A stretch of DNA of 64,000 bases, from the NCBI GenBank assembly GCA_002699125.1, contig PABI01000151.1, positions 1 to 64,000 on the forward strand. Direction: 5' to 3'. The translations under genes were made by a program, and so were the position numbers. Shown piece after piece: positions 55,207 to 64,000 of the stretch. Source of the stretch: Anaerolineaceae bacterium. GTDB lineage: Bacteria > Chloroflexota > Anaerolineae > Promineifilales > Promineifilaceae. Position 1 is the first letter of the stretch. The number at the start of each line of letters is the position of its first letter. Below the pieces are notes generated by a model. The model did no database searches. It saw nothing but the letters and a program-made list of their open reading frames with translations, and was not told the DNA's origin.

Positions 55207-56031
55207 TTAGCTTCGTTTAACCAATTCCCTGACCGCCTGCACCAGTTCATCCACTGTTTGATAGCGGTCTTCGGGCTTTTTGGCCAGGGCTTTGTGCAAA
55301 ATGTTGTCCCAAGGGGGGCGCAGGGTGGGGATGGCGGCCTGCACGCTGGGAACGGGATTGTTCAGGTGGGCCATGACAATGCTGACGATGGAATCCCCTT
55401 TGAAGGGCAGCTGGCCGGTGAGCATAAAAAAGAGGACGATGCCCAGGGCGTAGATGTCGGTACGGCCGTCCATCTCCTTGTTGCCCTGAATTTGCTCGGG
55501 ACTCATGTATTCCACTGTGCCAATCATGACGCCGGTGCCGGTGATGCCTTTGGCGGCCTGTAAATTTTTGGCGGTACCAAAGTCGGAGAGGAAGGGTTCG
55601 TTACGGCCGTTAAACAAAATGTTGGCCGGCTTGATGTCCCGGTGCAAAATGCCCTTTTCGTGTGCCTCGGCCAGTGCCGACCCAACCCGCTCCATGATGA
55701 AGCCCACTTCTTCCAGCGGCAGGGCCCCGTTTTGCAGCCGGTCTTCTAGCGTTCCCCCCGGCATGTAGCGCATGACGATGTAGGAAAGGTCGCCCTGGTG
55801 GCCAAAATCATAGATGGGAATCACGGCCGAATGCTCCAGCGCGGCAATTGTTTCGGCTTCCTGCTGGAACCGTTCGTAAAAGTTGGGATCGACGTCCAGC
55901 GCCTGCATGGCCAAAACTTTCACAGCCACTTTGCGCCGGATGAGTGGATCTTCTGCCAGGTAAACGGCCGCCATCCCGCCACGGCCAATTTCTTCTAAAA
56001 CTTTGTATCGTCCAATTCTTTGTGGTGTCAT
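55207..56031 (-). CDS. Ser/Thr protein kinase (Hanks type)
   Basis: A 274-residue kinase made of the catalytic domain only: glycine loop IGRGGMAAVYLAED, ATP lysine in KVAVKVL, catalytic HRDIKPANILF, DFGTAKN, and MSPEQIQG. No membrane helix, PASTA or WD repeat, so it is a short cytosolic form. All catalytic residues are present. Substrates unknown. It is transcribed towards the molybdenum hydroxylase gene, with a hairpin between them. Confidence 0.95.
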   Translation of the reverse strand: MTPQRIGRYKVLEEIGRGGMAAVYLAEDPLIRRKVAVKVLAMQALDVDPNFYERFQQEAETIAALEHSAVIPIYDFGHQGDLSYIVMRYMPGGTLEDRLQNGALPLEEVGFIMERVGSALAEAHEKGILHRDIKPANILFNGRNEPFLSDFGTAKNLQAAKGITGTGVMIGTVEYMSPEQIQGNKEMDGRTDIYALGIVLFFMLTGQLPFKGDSIVSIVMAHLNNPVPSVQAAIPTLRPPWDNILHKALAKKPEDRYQTVDELVQAVRELVKRS

Positions 56032-56134
56032 GGTTTATCCGAAGATTTAAGGCACAGATTTTATTCTATTATGCAGTTGGGTTCAACATAGCCCAAACGG
56101 GATTTATCGACCTGTTTTGCCGCGTTGGTGCTCC

Positions 56135-57916
56135 TCAGGAGTGGTGTCCTTCAGCGGGCAGCGTAAACCAGAAGAGGCTTCCTTCTCCTTCTGGGCTTTC
56201 GATACCTACCTCTCCGCCCAGCTTCGTGACAATGCGGTGGACGATGGATAAACCTAAACCATGGCCATCGCTGGCTGCCTCGTCAAGTCGTTCAAAGAGG
56301 GTGAAGAGGCGGTTGCGCCTATCCGGGGCGACGCCGCTGCCGTTGTCCCGCACCCAGTAGCGTACCGTGTTAGAAGCGGCCTGTAGCATCTCGGCACCCA
56401 GCTCGATCTTGGGTGGGCGACCGCCATATTTGAGGGCGTTGCTGAGATAATTGACCCACACTTCTTCGACCCAAGGGGCGTGACCGTAAGCCGCCGGCCA
56501 TCGAGACGGATAATGGATTTCTGCTTCGAGCATAGCGATGTCATTTTCCAGGCGCTGGGCCGCTTCTGCCACGATCGTTTCCATTTTTAGCGGCTCCACA
56601 GCGACGTCTTTGGTACGCACCACAGAGAGGAACAGCAGTTCATTAATGATGCTCTGCATTTTGTGACCCGACTGGATGATCCGGTCAGCAACAGCGTGGG
56701 CTTTGGCATCACTTGATATCTCTTGCAAATATTCGGCATAACCAACAACGGCCGTTACCGGGTTCTTTAAATCATGGGCAACCGTATGCGCATAGGCGTC
56801 GAGCTCTCTGTTGCGGGCTTCAAGCTGCGCCGCATAATGCTGAAGCTCCGCCTCAGCTTCTTTGCGTGCCGTGATATCCCGCAGCACCACCAGCTGGCCA
56901 CGTTCCTGACCACGCCGGTTCAACAGCTGCGATATTTGCAAATCAAAATAGTGCTGCCGGCCATCAAACTCCAGGTTGATCTCATCCTCGACTTCACCGG
57001 CCGCCGCGATGTATTGTGCCAGTACGTTATGTGTGGCCAGTGCCGTTGCCGCCGTCTTACCTACGATTTGACGGGCCTCGATCTGCAAAGCGGCTTCTGC
57101 TGCTGGATTCAGGTCGATGATGCGTCCCTGACGATCCAGCGCCAGCATCAGATCGCCCATACTGTCTACCAGCAGGTCACGCGCTACCGGACGCACGTCA
57201 AACAACCGGTCACGAACGACGCCAATTGTCAGGACCAGCGCCGATATAGCAAAGCTGATCGGCGTATAATCTTTCTTGATGGCCGGTATGGGATTTATCA
57301 GATAGAAAATGTTTGTGACCACAGGCACGAGGGCACCAACGATCAAATAAGACGCCTGACGCCAGTATACGGCAAAGGTACGCAGCGCCTGGCGCACTAT
57401 CAGGAAGGCCCCCGTGAAGACCAGCACATATGAATGAACAATATGCAGCCAGAAAAATGGACCATGTTCCACGCTGAAAGCGAGAAAGATGCTGACCGGC
57501 GTGAAAATGTATTCCCGCCACAGCAGTTGGTGAAGTTCGTTGGTGTAAGCGGACAGCGTCACGACCACCGGCACCAGAAAAAAGATGAAAAAACGGTCTC
57601 GCTGCAGCCAGCGAACGTTGCCGGTATATTGGAGGGCGAAGGCAAGCCAGGCAACCGGCGTCAGCGTGATGAAGGTATAACTCACTTTGGCCCAGAAAAC
57701 CGAGGCTTCTGGGGAAGAAGCCGCCAGCTCCAGTGAATTAAAAACTAACCAGCCGGCAATAGTCAGTGCCAGATATGTTAGCAGTCTCGTCGGGCGGCTC
57801 GGGTAGCGGCGGGCAAGGCCTAATATCACACCGAGTGAAACGATGGTAACCACGGGCGAGAGTATGAGAAACAGAATGTATTGCGCCGGAAATTCCATTT
57901 TATCGATCCAATTCAA
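56135..57916 (-). CDS. Sensor histidine kinase with 7TM-type N-terminus and PAS
   Basis: A 593-residue kinase: about seven membrane helices (residues 8-225, the histidine-kinase N-terminal 7TM type), a PAS domain (about 245-360, LMLALDRQGRIIDLNPAAEAAL), HisKA with AHTVAHDLKNPVTAVVGY, and HATPase with VWVNYLSNALKYGG and DEAASDGHGLGLSIV. The 7TM plus PAS layout suggests sensing of a membrane-soluble ligand. No regulator gene is adjacent. A good promoter lies upstream. Confidence 0.9.
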   Translation of the reverse strand: MNWIDKMEFPAQYILFLILSPVVTIVSLGVILGLARRYPSRPTRLLTYLALTIAGWLVFNSLELAASSPEASVFWAKVSYTFITLTPVAWLAFALQYTGNVRWLQRDRFFIFFLVPVVVTLSAYTNELHQLLWREYIFTPVSIFLAFSVEHGPFFWLHIVHSYVLVFTGAFLIVRQALRTFAVYWRQASYLIVGALVPVVTNIFYLINPIPAIKKDYTPISFAISALVLTIGVVRDRLFDVRPVARDLLVDSMGDLMLALDRQGRIIDLNPAAEAALQIEARQIVGKTAATALATHNVLAQYIAAAGEVEDEINLEFDGRQHYFDLQISQLLNRRGQERGQLVVLRDITARKEAEAELQHYAAQLEARNRELDAYAHTVAHDLKNPVTAVVGYAEYLQEISSDAKAHAVADRIIQSGHKMQSIINELLFLSVVRTKDVAVEPLKMETIVAEAAQRLENDIAMLEAEIHYPSRWPAAYGHAPWVEEVWVNYLSNALKYGGRPPKIELGAEMLQAASNTVRYWVRDNGSGVAPDRRNRLFTLFERLDEAASDGHGLGLSIVHRIVTKLGGEVGIESPEGEGSLFWFTLPAEGHHS

Positions 57917-57920
57917 TTAG

Positions 57921-57950
57921 ATTATACTCTCTATTACATCAGTACTTCAA
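57921..57950 (-). promoter_or_regulatory. Promoter of the 7TM histidine kinase gene
   Basis: On the minus strand, TTGAAG, 18 bases, TATAAT, about 5 bases from the start codon region of the kinase leader. Near-consensus sigma-70 type. Confidence 0.55.
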
Positions 57951-57979
57951 CCATCTATTTGTGAATCGAGGTCAAGCAA

Positions 57980-59449
<1,470 letters not shown>

Positions 59450-59460
59450 ACTGAAAATTT

Positions 59461-59506
59461 ATGATGCGTGAAACGTGACTTTTCCTGTTCACGTTTCACG
59501 CATCAT
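59461..59506 (+). terminator. Perfect 18-bp hairpin after mmsA
   Basis: Arms ATGATGCGTGAAACGTGA and TCACGTTTCACGCATCAT around ten bases, between convergent genes. Contains the TGAAACGTGA/TCACGTTTCA pair seen at 31247. T-rich sequence (CTTCGTTTTAC) follows, so it can end mmsA transcripts. Confidence 0.6.
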
Positions 59507-59514
59507 GCTTCGTT

Positions 59515-60414
59515 TTACTTTTCTTCTGGTGACAGCAGCGCCAACAGCCCCACAATGCCCATGTTGCTAAACAGCAGAGGGGACATGAACGGCGCGCCGC
59601 GCAGGAAGCGTTCCGGTACGATGGTGCTTTGGCTGGTCAGATCGGCCTGAATGTGAAAGAAAGCGCCAACCATTCCCACCACAATCAGCAAAACCATCGC
59701 GGTGATGTAAATGGTCACGTCTTCGGCGGTGAGTTCGCGGTTAAGGGCACCAATGCCCGCCGAAACGACGGTGGCAAACACGCCCACGACCAGCGGCAGC
59801 CAGAGCCACGGATTATCCCAGGGGTGGCGGGCGTGGTCCAAAGCGCTGCTGACCAATGCCACCAGCGTGCCCAGGCTGACTAAGAAGAAGTAGGCGCGGG
59901 TTTTGCTGTAGGGCATTTGTACGGTGAGGTTAAACGGCAGTTTTAGCCTGCCGCTGCCGGTGGGAACTTCTTCCCAGGCGGCGCTGATGCCCAGCACGCC
60001 GATGCCGGCAAAGGCAAACGGAGCCAAGAACGGCGGAGCCCACACTAAGAGATCGAGCGTTATCCGCTGGCCCAGTGGTGCCGTTGGCGTGATACCACGA
60101 ATGAAGTGGAAATAGGCCCCCAGCGCGCCCACAATGATACTGGCCAGGAAAACGGCCGTTGCTAACCATGCGGCCGTTTCCCGATTGCGTAAAGCAATTA
60201 AGCCAGCCACCAACAGTAACACACCGGCCGTTGGGCCAAAAATGATGGGAATCCACTCGCGTGGCTGAATGGTGTTGTTCAGCACATGGGCCAACAAGGT
60301 GTCCAGCCCCAGCATGATTTCATTAAACGCCGCCATCAGCAGCATTGCCTGATCACGGGAGACAGGCAGCCGCCATTGATCAGCTCTGGGAAAAACAGTT
60401 GCTAAATAGTTCAT
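59515..60414 (-). CDS. Eight-helix membrane protein paired with the HAO-like cytochrome
   Basis: A 299-residue protein with about eight hydrophobic helices and two similar halves; each half has a helix ending in a histidine (GALGAYFHFIRG; GMVGAFFHIQADL). The paired FH motifs, 20 residues after a similar hydrophobic run, could bind haem b or line a quinone site. No CxxCH motif, so it is not NapC/CycX. No family recognised. It begins six bases after the HAO-like stop, so the two are probably co-transcribed and may form a membrane complex. Confidence 0.7.
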   Translation of the reverse strand: MNYLATVFPRADQWRLPVSRDQAMLLMAAFNEIMLGLDTLLAHVLNNTIQPREWIPIIFGPTAGVLLLVAGLIALRNRETAAWLATAVFLASIIVGALGAYFHFIRGITPTAPLGQRITLDLLVWAPPFLAPFAFAGIGVLGISAAWEEVPTGSGRLKLPFNLTVQMPYSKTRAYFFLVSLGTLVALVSSALDHARHPWDNPWLWLPLVVGVFATVVSAGIGALNRELTAEDVTIYITAMVLLIVVGMVGAFFHIQADLTSQSTIVPERFLRGAPFMSPLLFSNMGIVGLLALLSPEEK

Positions 60415-60420
60415 GCGCGC

Positions 60421-61740
60421 TTACTCAATATGCCCTGGTGGGCCGGGATCGATTGGTTCTAGTCCAGCTTCTTCCAACCTTTCATTGACCATTTCAATGA
60501 GTTCAGCACGTTCATGCAAAACCTCATAGGCACCGTGCCATTGTACATAGTCGGCCCCCTGCATCCAGGTGCCAAACTTGGTGGTGCGGCCCCAATGGTG
60601 CCATAAGTTGAAATAGACAAAGTCAATTGGTTCATCAAACGGCTGGTCGGTTAGCAGGCCGTTGTCCTTAAGCGGCTGGATGATTTCATCGCTCTCAATG
60701 ACCCAGGCGTTGACTTGTTCGACAACTTTATCAGCATCCGTGTAAAAGGTTTCGATGAAGTTGGTGTTGTGGCATTCCGAGCAAACGCCTTGCATACGCG
60801 TCATGTTATCTTGCCAGGCGGGGCGGCGGTCGCTAATGGGCGCGGCTAGATTCCAGGTGAGGCGGTCGCCCACGTCATGCGTGGTGGCAGTGGGGCCAAA
60901 ACCGCTCATGTGGCAGGTGGCACAGGTGGGGGCGGGGAAGTTGGTCACATCCAACGTGCCCGGCTCAGCTTCCCAATCCCATGTGTGGCCATCGACAGCG
61001 TAAGCAATGCCATGGGGCGATTCCTGATAGATTTCCCACTGGGGATGGTCCGGGCCGATGTGGCAGGCGTTACACGTTTCTGGCTTACGCGCCTGTTCCA
61101 GGCTGAATTCGTGACGCTGATGACATTCCTGACATTGACCAATGGAGCCATCTTCGGCTGGTTTCCCTACATCGTGGCAGCTTTCGCAGGCAAATTTAGT
61201 AACGGCTGGCCCTTCGATGGCGTGCAGGGAATTCCGGGCGCGTACCTTGTCATCAATATAGCCACCTTCGGGGATCGCTTGATATATTTCTAAATGCTCT
61301 GGTGAAAGGACATCTTGTCCGGCATAAGCCACATAGGCGGGCAGCCCGTGGCGGCTCTGGTTGAACTGAGCGACCTCATTTTCGTGGCAGGTTTCACACA
61401 TGGCGGTGGTGGGCGTATTTAAAACGTGGGTGCCTTCATGCTCAACGGCGCCCGGATAATCGGCCTCCACCTCATGGCAGTCGCGGCAGGTTACTTCGGC
61501 GGCGGCCATGGTGCTGTGGCCGTATTGTTCGACAATGCCTGGCGTGTTACGTGTATGGCATTCGACACATTCGTCGTCGCTGTTTGCCAGTACGTTCACT
61601 GGTTCATCGCCGGCTTCGGTTCCAGCCTGGCTTACGGCCATGATGACGAGCGTTAATCCGGCCACAATCAACACGGCGATAATGCCCAGGATGAGCAGTC
61701 GAAAAGAGCTGCTGTTGTTTTGTGAACTTTCTTGACTCAT
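60421..61740 (-). CDS. Octahaem cytochrome c, hydroxylamine oxidoreductase (HAO) family
   Basis: A 439-residue protein with an N-terminal membrane anchor (residues 14-36) and eight CxxCH haem sites starting at residues 58, 85, 115, 185, 203, 223, 273 and 320. The spacing and the C-terminal QGADYVQWHGAYE match HAO proteins. Classical HAO oxidises hydroxylamine; anchored relatives in non-nitrifiers are thought to reduce nitrite or hydroxylamine. Whether a tyrosine aligns with the P460 cross-link needs alignment. Strong AGGAGG site. Precedes the eight-helix gene and lies downstream of a Crp/Fnr gene. Confidence 0.85.
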   Translation of the reverse strand: MSQESSQNNSSSFRLLILGIIAVLIVAGLTLVIMAVSQAGTEAGDEPVNVLANSDDECVECHTRNTPGIVEQYGHSTMAAAEVTCRDCHEVEADYPGAVEHEGTHVLNTPTTAMCETCHENEVAQFNQSRHGLPAYVAYAGQDVLSPEHLEIYQAIPEGGYIDDKVRARNSLHAIEGPAVTKFACESCHDVGKPAEDGSIGQCQECHQRHEFSLEQARKPETCNACHIGPDHPQWEIYQESPHGIAYAVDGHTWDWEAEPGTLDVTNFPAPTCATCHMSGFGPTATTHDVGDRLTWNLAAPISDRRPAWQDNMTRMQGVCSECHNTNFIETFYTDADKVVEQVNAWVIESDEIIQPLKDNGLLTDQPFDEPIDFVYFNLWHHWGRTTKFGTWMQGADYVQWHGAYEVLHERAELIEMVNERLEEAGLEPIDPGPPGHIE

Positions 61741-61830
61741 TAACTATCCTCCTAGCGGGTTTAATAGAGGCAGCAAGTCGCCGGGCTGCCTCTGTGGGAA
61801 ACAGTTTAATTGAGGCATAAGATCTTTTCT

Positions 61831-61844
61831 TTGTGATAGCGCAA
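61831..61844. promoter_or_regulatory. Candidate Crp/Fnr-family operator upstream of the HAO-like gene
   Basis: TTGTG-ATAG-CGCAA has the TTG-N8-CAA shape of Crp/Fnr-type sites and is almost a perfect dyad. It lies about 90 bases upstream of the HAO-like ATG and just downstream of the Crp/Fnr gene. Confidence 0.45.
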
Positions 61845-61974
61845 TAATCAGCCATTTTAAACGGCCGTTTCATTTTGTAAGGGGATTGGATTGTGACGTT
61901 GAAGGAGTACAAAATGAATCCGACTTAGTTTAACAAGGAGCCATAAATTGAGTCAAATTTCCGCGTCTAGTTTG

Positions 61975-62709
61975 TTAGAGGGGATCTATGCCGTCGGCGA
62001 CAATTTTGGTGAGGGCGGATTCTTTTTTGATAAGCAGCCAGCGCCGGTTCGTGTGAACCAGGCCGTCTTTTTCCCATTGGCTGCAAATTCGGCTGACCGT
62101 GTAGAGGGTGGCTCCAGTCATTTCAGCAATTTGCTGACGCGAGGGTGGTGGTGAGAGGCGAATACCATTTTTAACAGACTGCCCGCTTTTTTCAGCAATT
62201 TGCAAAATGGTGCGGGCAATGCGCTGCGCTACCCGTTCCGTGGCCAATTGGCGGTATTGGTTCTGCAAAATGACAAAGCGTTCGGTCATCATTTGCAGGG
62301 CATTCAGGGCTAATTGGGGATATTTGTTAATGAGATTAGATAATTCTTTTCTGGACCAACTGAGGGTGACGCAATCTGTGGCGGCAACGGCCGTTACCGG
62401 ATAAATCTGATCGGGAAACAAGGATAAAATGCCGATCTCATCACCTGGGCTCAGGTAATGCATGATTACCTGCTGGCCTTTTATCGTCAGCTGGTTTAGA
62501 TGAATGACACCATCTACCAAAATGTAAGTGCGGTTTGCACGCTCTTCCTCGTGAAAAAGAAAACTGCCTTTGCTATGCTGCTGCACAAGGGCACCAAGTA
62601 CCATTTGCCGCAGCTCATCGTGGGACATCTCTTTAAAGAACACACTGTCTTTAATCAGTGGCAGTAAGTCAGATGTTTGTTGCAGTTGCAGCCTTGGCTG
62701 ATTTGGCAT
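61975..62709 (-). CDS. Second Crp/Fnr-family transcriptional regulator
   Basis: A 244-residue regulator of the same kind as the one at 26.5 kb: ligand barrel (SFLFHEEERANRTYILVDG), dimer helix, and winged helix SRQQIAEMTGATLYTVSRIC. No Fnr cysteine cluster, so Dnr-like. The DNA-reading helices of the two proteins share the EMTG-x5-VSRI pattern, so they may bind similar sites. GAGGG site before the ATG. It lies directly upstream of the HAO-like gene, same strand, and divergent from the NarL-type gene. Confidence 0.85.
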   Translation of the reverse strand: MPNQPRLQLQQTSDLLPLIKDSVFFKEMSHDELRQMVLGALVQQHSKGSFLFHEEERANRTYILVDGVIHLNQLTIKGQQVIMHYLSPGDEIGILSLFPDQIYPVTAVAATDCVTLSWSRKELSNLINKYPQLALNALQMMTERFVILQNQYRQLATERVAQRIARTILQIAEKSGQSVKNGIRLSPPPSRQQIAEMTGATLYTVSRICSQWEKDGLVHTNRRWLLIKKESALTKIVADGIDPL

Positions 62710-62819
62710 GATCCCTCATTTGAATGGTAGCTAAAATGGCTGATAGGGCCCCTAAATTTTTCTCCGTAAGCATATTGGTAGCTCTGCCTCTGGTTCAGTG
62801 ACCAACATCACTTGCTTTT

Positions 62820-62833
62820 TTGATGATGATCAT
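62820..62833. promoter_or_regulatory. Candidate Fnr/Dnr box between crp-like and NarL-type genes
   Basis: TTGAT-GATG-ATCAT differs by one base from the Fnr/Dnr consensus TTGAT-N4-ATCAA. It lies in the divergent gap, about 50-110 bases from both starts. Confidence 0.5.
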
Positions 62834-62886
62834 GAAAGGAAAAAATAATTAGTATTTTGTTGAACCAGATAGAAAAAGCTATACTT

Positions 62887-63549
62887 ATGCTTATGTCACG
62901 ATTACGCATTCTCCTTGTAGATGATCACGAAGTTGTTCGGTTGGGCTTAAAAAGTTTGATTGAACGTAATCCAGGCTTTGAAGTGGTGGCTGAGGCATCT
63001 GCTCAGCAAGAAGCTGTCACCAAAGCGTTGGCCCATAAGCCAGATATTGTGCTCATGGATATTCGGTTAGCTGGTGGCAGCGGTATCGAAGCATGTGAAC
63101 AAATTATGACTGAGCTGCCTGACACGAAAGTAATTATGCTCACATCCTACGCTGAGGATGAGATGCTTTTTGCTGCGATTCGTGCCGGCGCCTCGGGCTA
63201 TGTACTCAAACAGGTAGGCAGCAATGATGTTGTCCGTGCTATTGAAGCCGCCGCACGTGGTGAGGCCACGTTGGACCCATCGCTTACACAGCGCATATTT
63301 AATGAGATGCGCCGCTCTATTCAACAAGAAGAGTCAGCTGCTTTTAGCGATCTTACCTCTCAGGAAATGCAGGTTTTGTCCCTCATTGCTGAAGGGCGGA
63401 CCAATCGTGAGATTGCCGAGGCTCTTTATTTAAGTGAAGGGACCGTGCGCAATTACGTTAGTGGAATTTTGTCTAAACTGGAAGTATCAAATCGGGCCGA
63501 AGCGGCTGCCTACGCCATTCAGCACCATCTGAAAGATTATCTCCAGTAG
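62887..63549 (+). CDS. NarL/FixJ-type response regulator
   Basis: About 220 residues from the ATG at 62887 (62893 and a TTG at 62857 are alternatives; no clear ribosome site). Receiver with VDDHEVV, phospho-acceptor D in [11 protein letters not shown] and K in YVLKQVGS; LuxR helix-turn-helix with [22 protein letters not shown] and [12 protein letters not shown]. It lies 100 bases before a GAF sensor gene that is its probable partner. In Chloroflexota such pairs often control oxygen or nitrate responses; this is inference. Confidence 0.9.
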   Translation: MLMSRLRILLVDDHEVVRLGLKSLIERNPGFEVVAEASAQQEAVTKALAHKPDIVLMDIRLAGGSGIEACEQIMTELPDTKVIMLTSYAEDEMLFAAIRAGASGYVLKQVGSNDVVRAIEAAARGEATLDPSLTQRIFNEMRRSIQQEESAAFSDLTSQEMQVLSLIAEGRTNREIAEALYLSEGTVRNYVSGILSKLEVSNRAEAAAYAIQHHLKDYLQ

Positions 63550-63649
63550 TTTGTTTGATTGAAAGGTAAATTGGTTTTGCGCCACGCAGCCGGTAATTCT
63601 GGCTGCGATAGTAAGTTGTTGTACGGGTATTTTGGGGTTAAGGAACTGC

Positions 63650-64000
63650 ATGAGTAATAATGAACGGGAAATAAATTCTCTGGTAGAGGCTATTTCCCAG
63701 GCAACTTTGAAAATTTCCCAGGTGGGAAGTTTGCCTGAAACGTTGCAGCGTATTGTTGACGTGGCGCGCGAGCTGCTGAATGCAGATTATGCCATTTTGG
63801 CCACGTTTGAATTGGAGAATCTGGCCGAGAATTTTATTTTTTCTGGTGTTGACCAAAAGACGGCCGATTCCATAGCTCATCCACCCCTCGGTACTGGCTT
63901 GTTAGGCGTTTTGACTGATGAGCGAAAAACCATACGCCTTTCCGAGCTTTCACAGCATCCTGAATTTACCGGATTTCCCCCGAACCACCCCGAGATGGGC
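63650..64000 (+). CDS. GAF-domain sensor protein (probable histidine kinase), 3' end outside the window
   Basis: The first 117 codons are present. After a short leader (MSNNEREINSLVEAISQ) comes a GAF domain: LPETLQRIVDVARELLNADYAIL, then GTGLLGVLTDERKTIRLSELSQHPEFTGFPPNHPEM, the pattern of GAF domains in NreB/DevS/LiaS-like kinases. The last phrase (HPxFxGFPxxHPxM) is typical of DevS/DosT-like haem or redox GAF sensors. An AAGGAACTGC site precedes the ATG. The frame is open to the window end. Confidence 0.8.
   Translation, partial: MSNNEREINSLVEAISQATLKISQVGSLPETLQRIVDVARELLNADYAILATFELENLAENFIFSGVDQKTADSIAHPPLGTGLLGVLTDERKTIRLSELSQHPEFTGFPPNHPEMG

Overview
The window looks like part of a Chloroflexota chromosome, probably of the Anaerolineae/Caldilineae/Ardenticatenia kind. 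This is an inference from gene content: F420-type oxidoreductase, non-pyrrolysine MttB homologue, B-type haem-copper enzyme, DUF190-CBS protein, EAD-TIR protein and large PAS kinases. There is no rRNA or other marker gene in the window. I see no tRNA, rRNA, CRISPR array, transposase or phage gene. A striking global trait is the palindrome ACGGCCGT. I count about 90 perfect copies by eye in both strands' genes, in all three codon frames and in gaps, like the HIP1 palindrome of cyanobacteria. Short inverted repeats of several families also sit at many gene ends.

Layout. 1-5.3 kb: the 3' end of an HTTM membrane protein and a large multi-PAS hybrid histidine kinase. 5.4-8.1 kb: MeaB GTPase and an MttB-family methyltransferase. 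8.1-17.9 kb: a long minus-strand run headed by a MerR regulator with a textbook 19-bp-spacer promoter, holding three aldo/keto reductases, an NTF2-like protein, a cupin, an LLM oxidoreductase, a lipoprotein hydrolase, a broken DUF2255 gene, an EamA transporter, a TolB-like propeller and a Gfo/Idh/MocA oxidoreductase. This looks like carbonyl or xenobiotic handling.

17.9-27.4 kb: a respiratory module. It has a small one-helix subunit, a CuA subunit II and a haem-copper subunit I that lacks the active-site tyrosine (a candidate nitric oxide reductase rather than an oxidase). A copper-delivery membrane protein and a copper P-type ATPase follow, then a cytochrome b/ferredoxin/MvhD fusion protein, a DUF3565 protein, a Crp/Fnr regulator and a DUF1858 protein. 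27.6-35.8 kb: RNase II/R, fluoride channel, DUF190-CBS protein, two membrane proteins, a two-component pair, and a PadR regulator with its membrane partner.

35.8-50.2 kb: an ectoine/hydroxyectoine uptake and breakdown locus (doeB and doeA divergent from a GntR regulator, ehuB, doeD, doeC, a second doeA-like gene, ehuCDA, eutC, a third M24 protein, and convergent eutB). Ectoine would enter by EhuABCD, be opened by DoeA, deacetylated by DoeB, and the diaminobutyrate transaminated and oxidised to aspartate. 50.3-52 kb: a DUF2383 remnant and an EAD1-TIR-FGE protein, a likely conflict effector. 52.2-55.1 kb: a molybdenum hydroxylase whose fused 2Fe-2S domains have lost seven of eight cysteine ligands. 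55.2-59.4 kb: Ser/Thr kinase, histidine kinase and MmsA dehydrogenase. 59.5-64 kb: an 8-helix membrane protein, an eight-haem HAO-family cytochrome, a second Crp/Fnr regulator, a NarL-type regulator and the start of a GAF sensor protein. The two Crp/Fnr genes, the NOR-like enzyme, the HAO-like cytochrome and matching TTG-N8-CAA sites suggest a nitrogen-oxide regulon. Coordinates and counts were read by hand, and no database search was possible.
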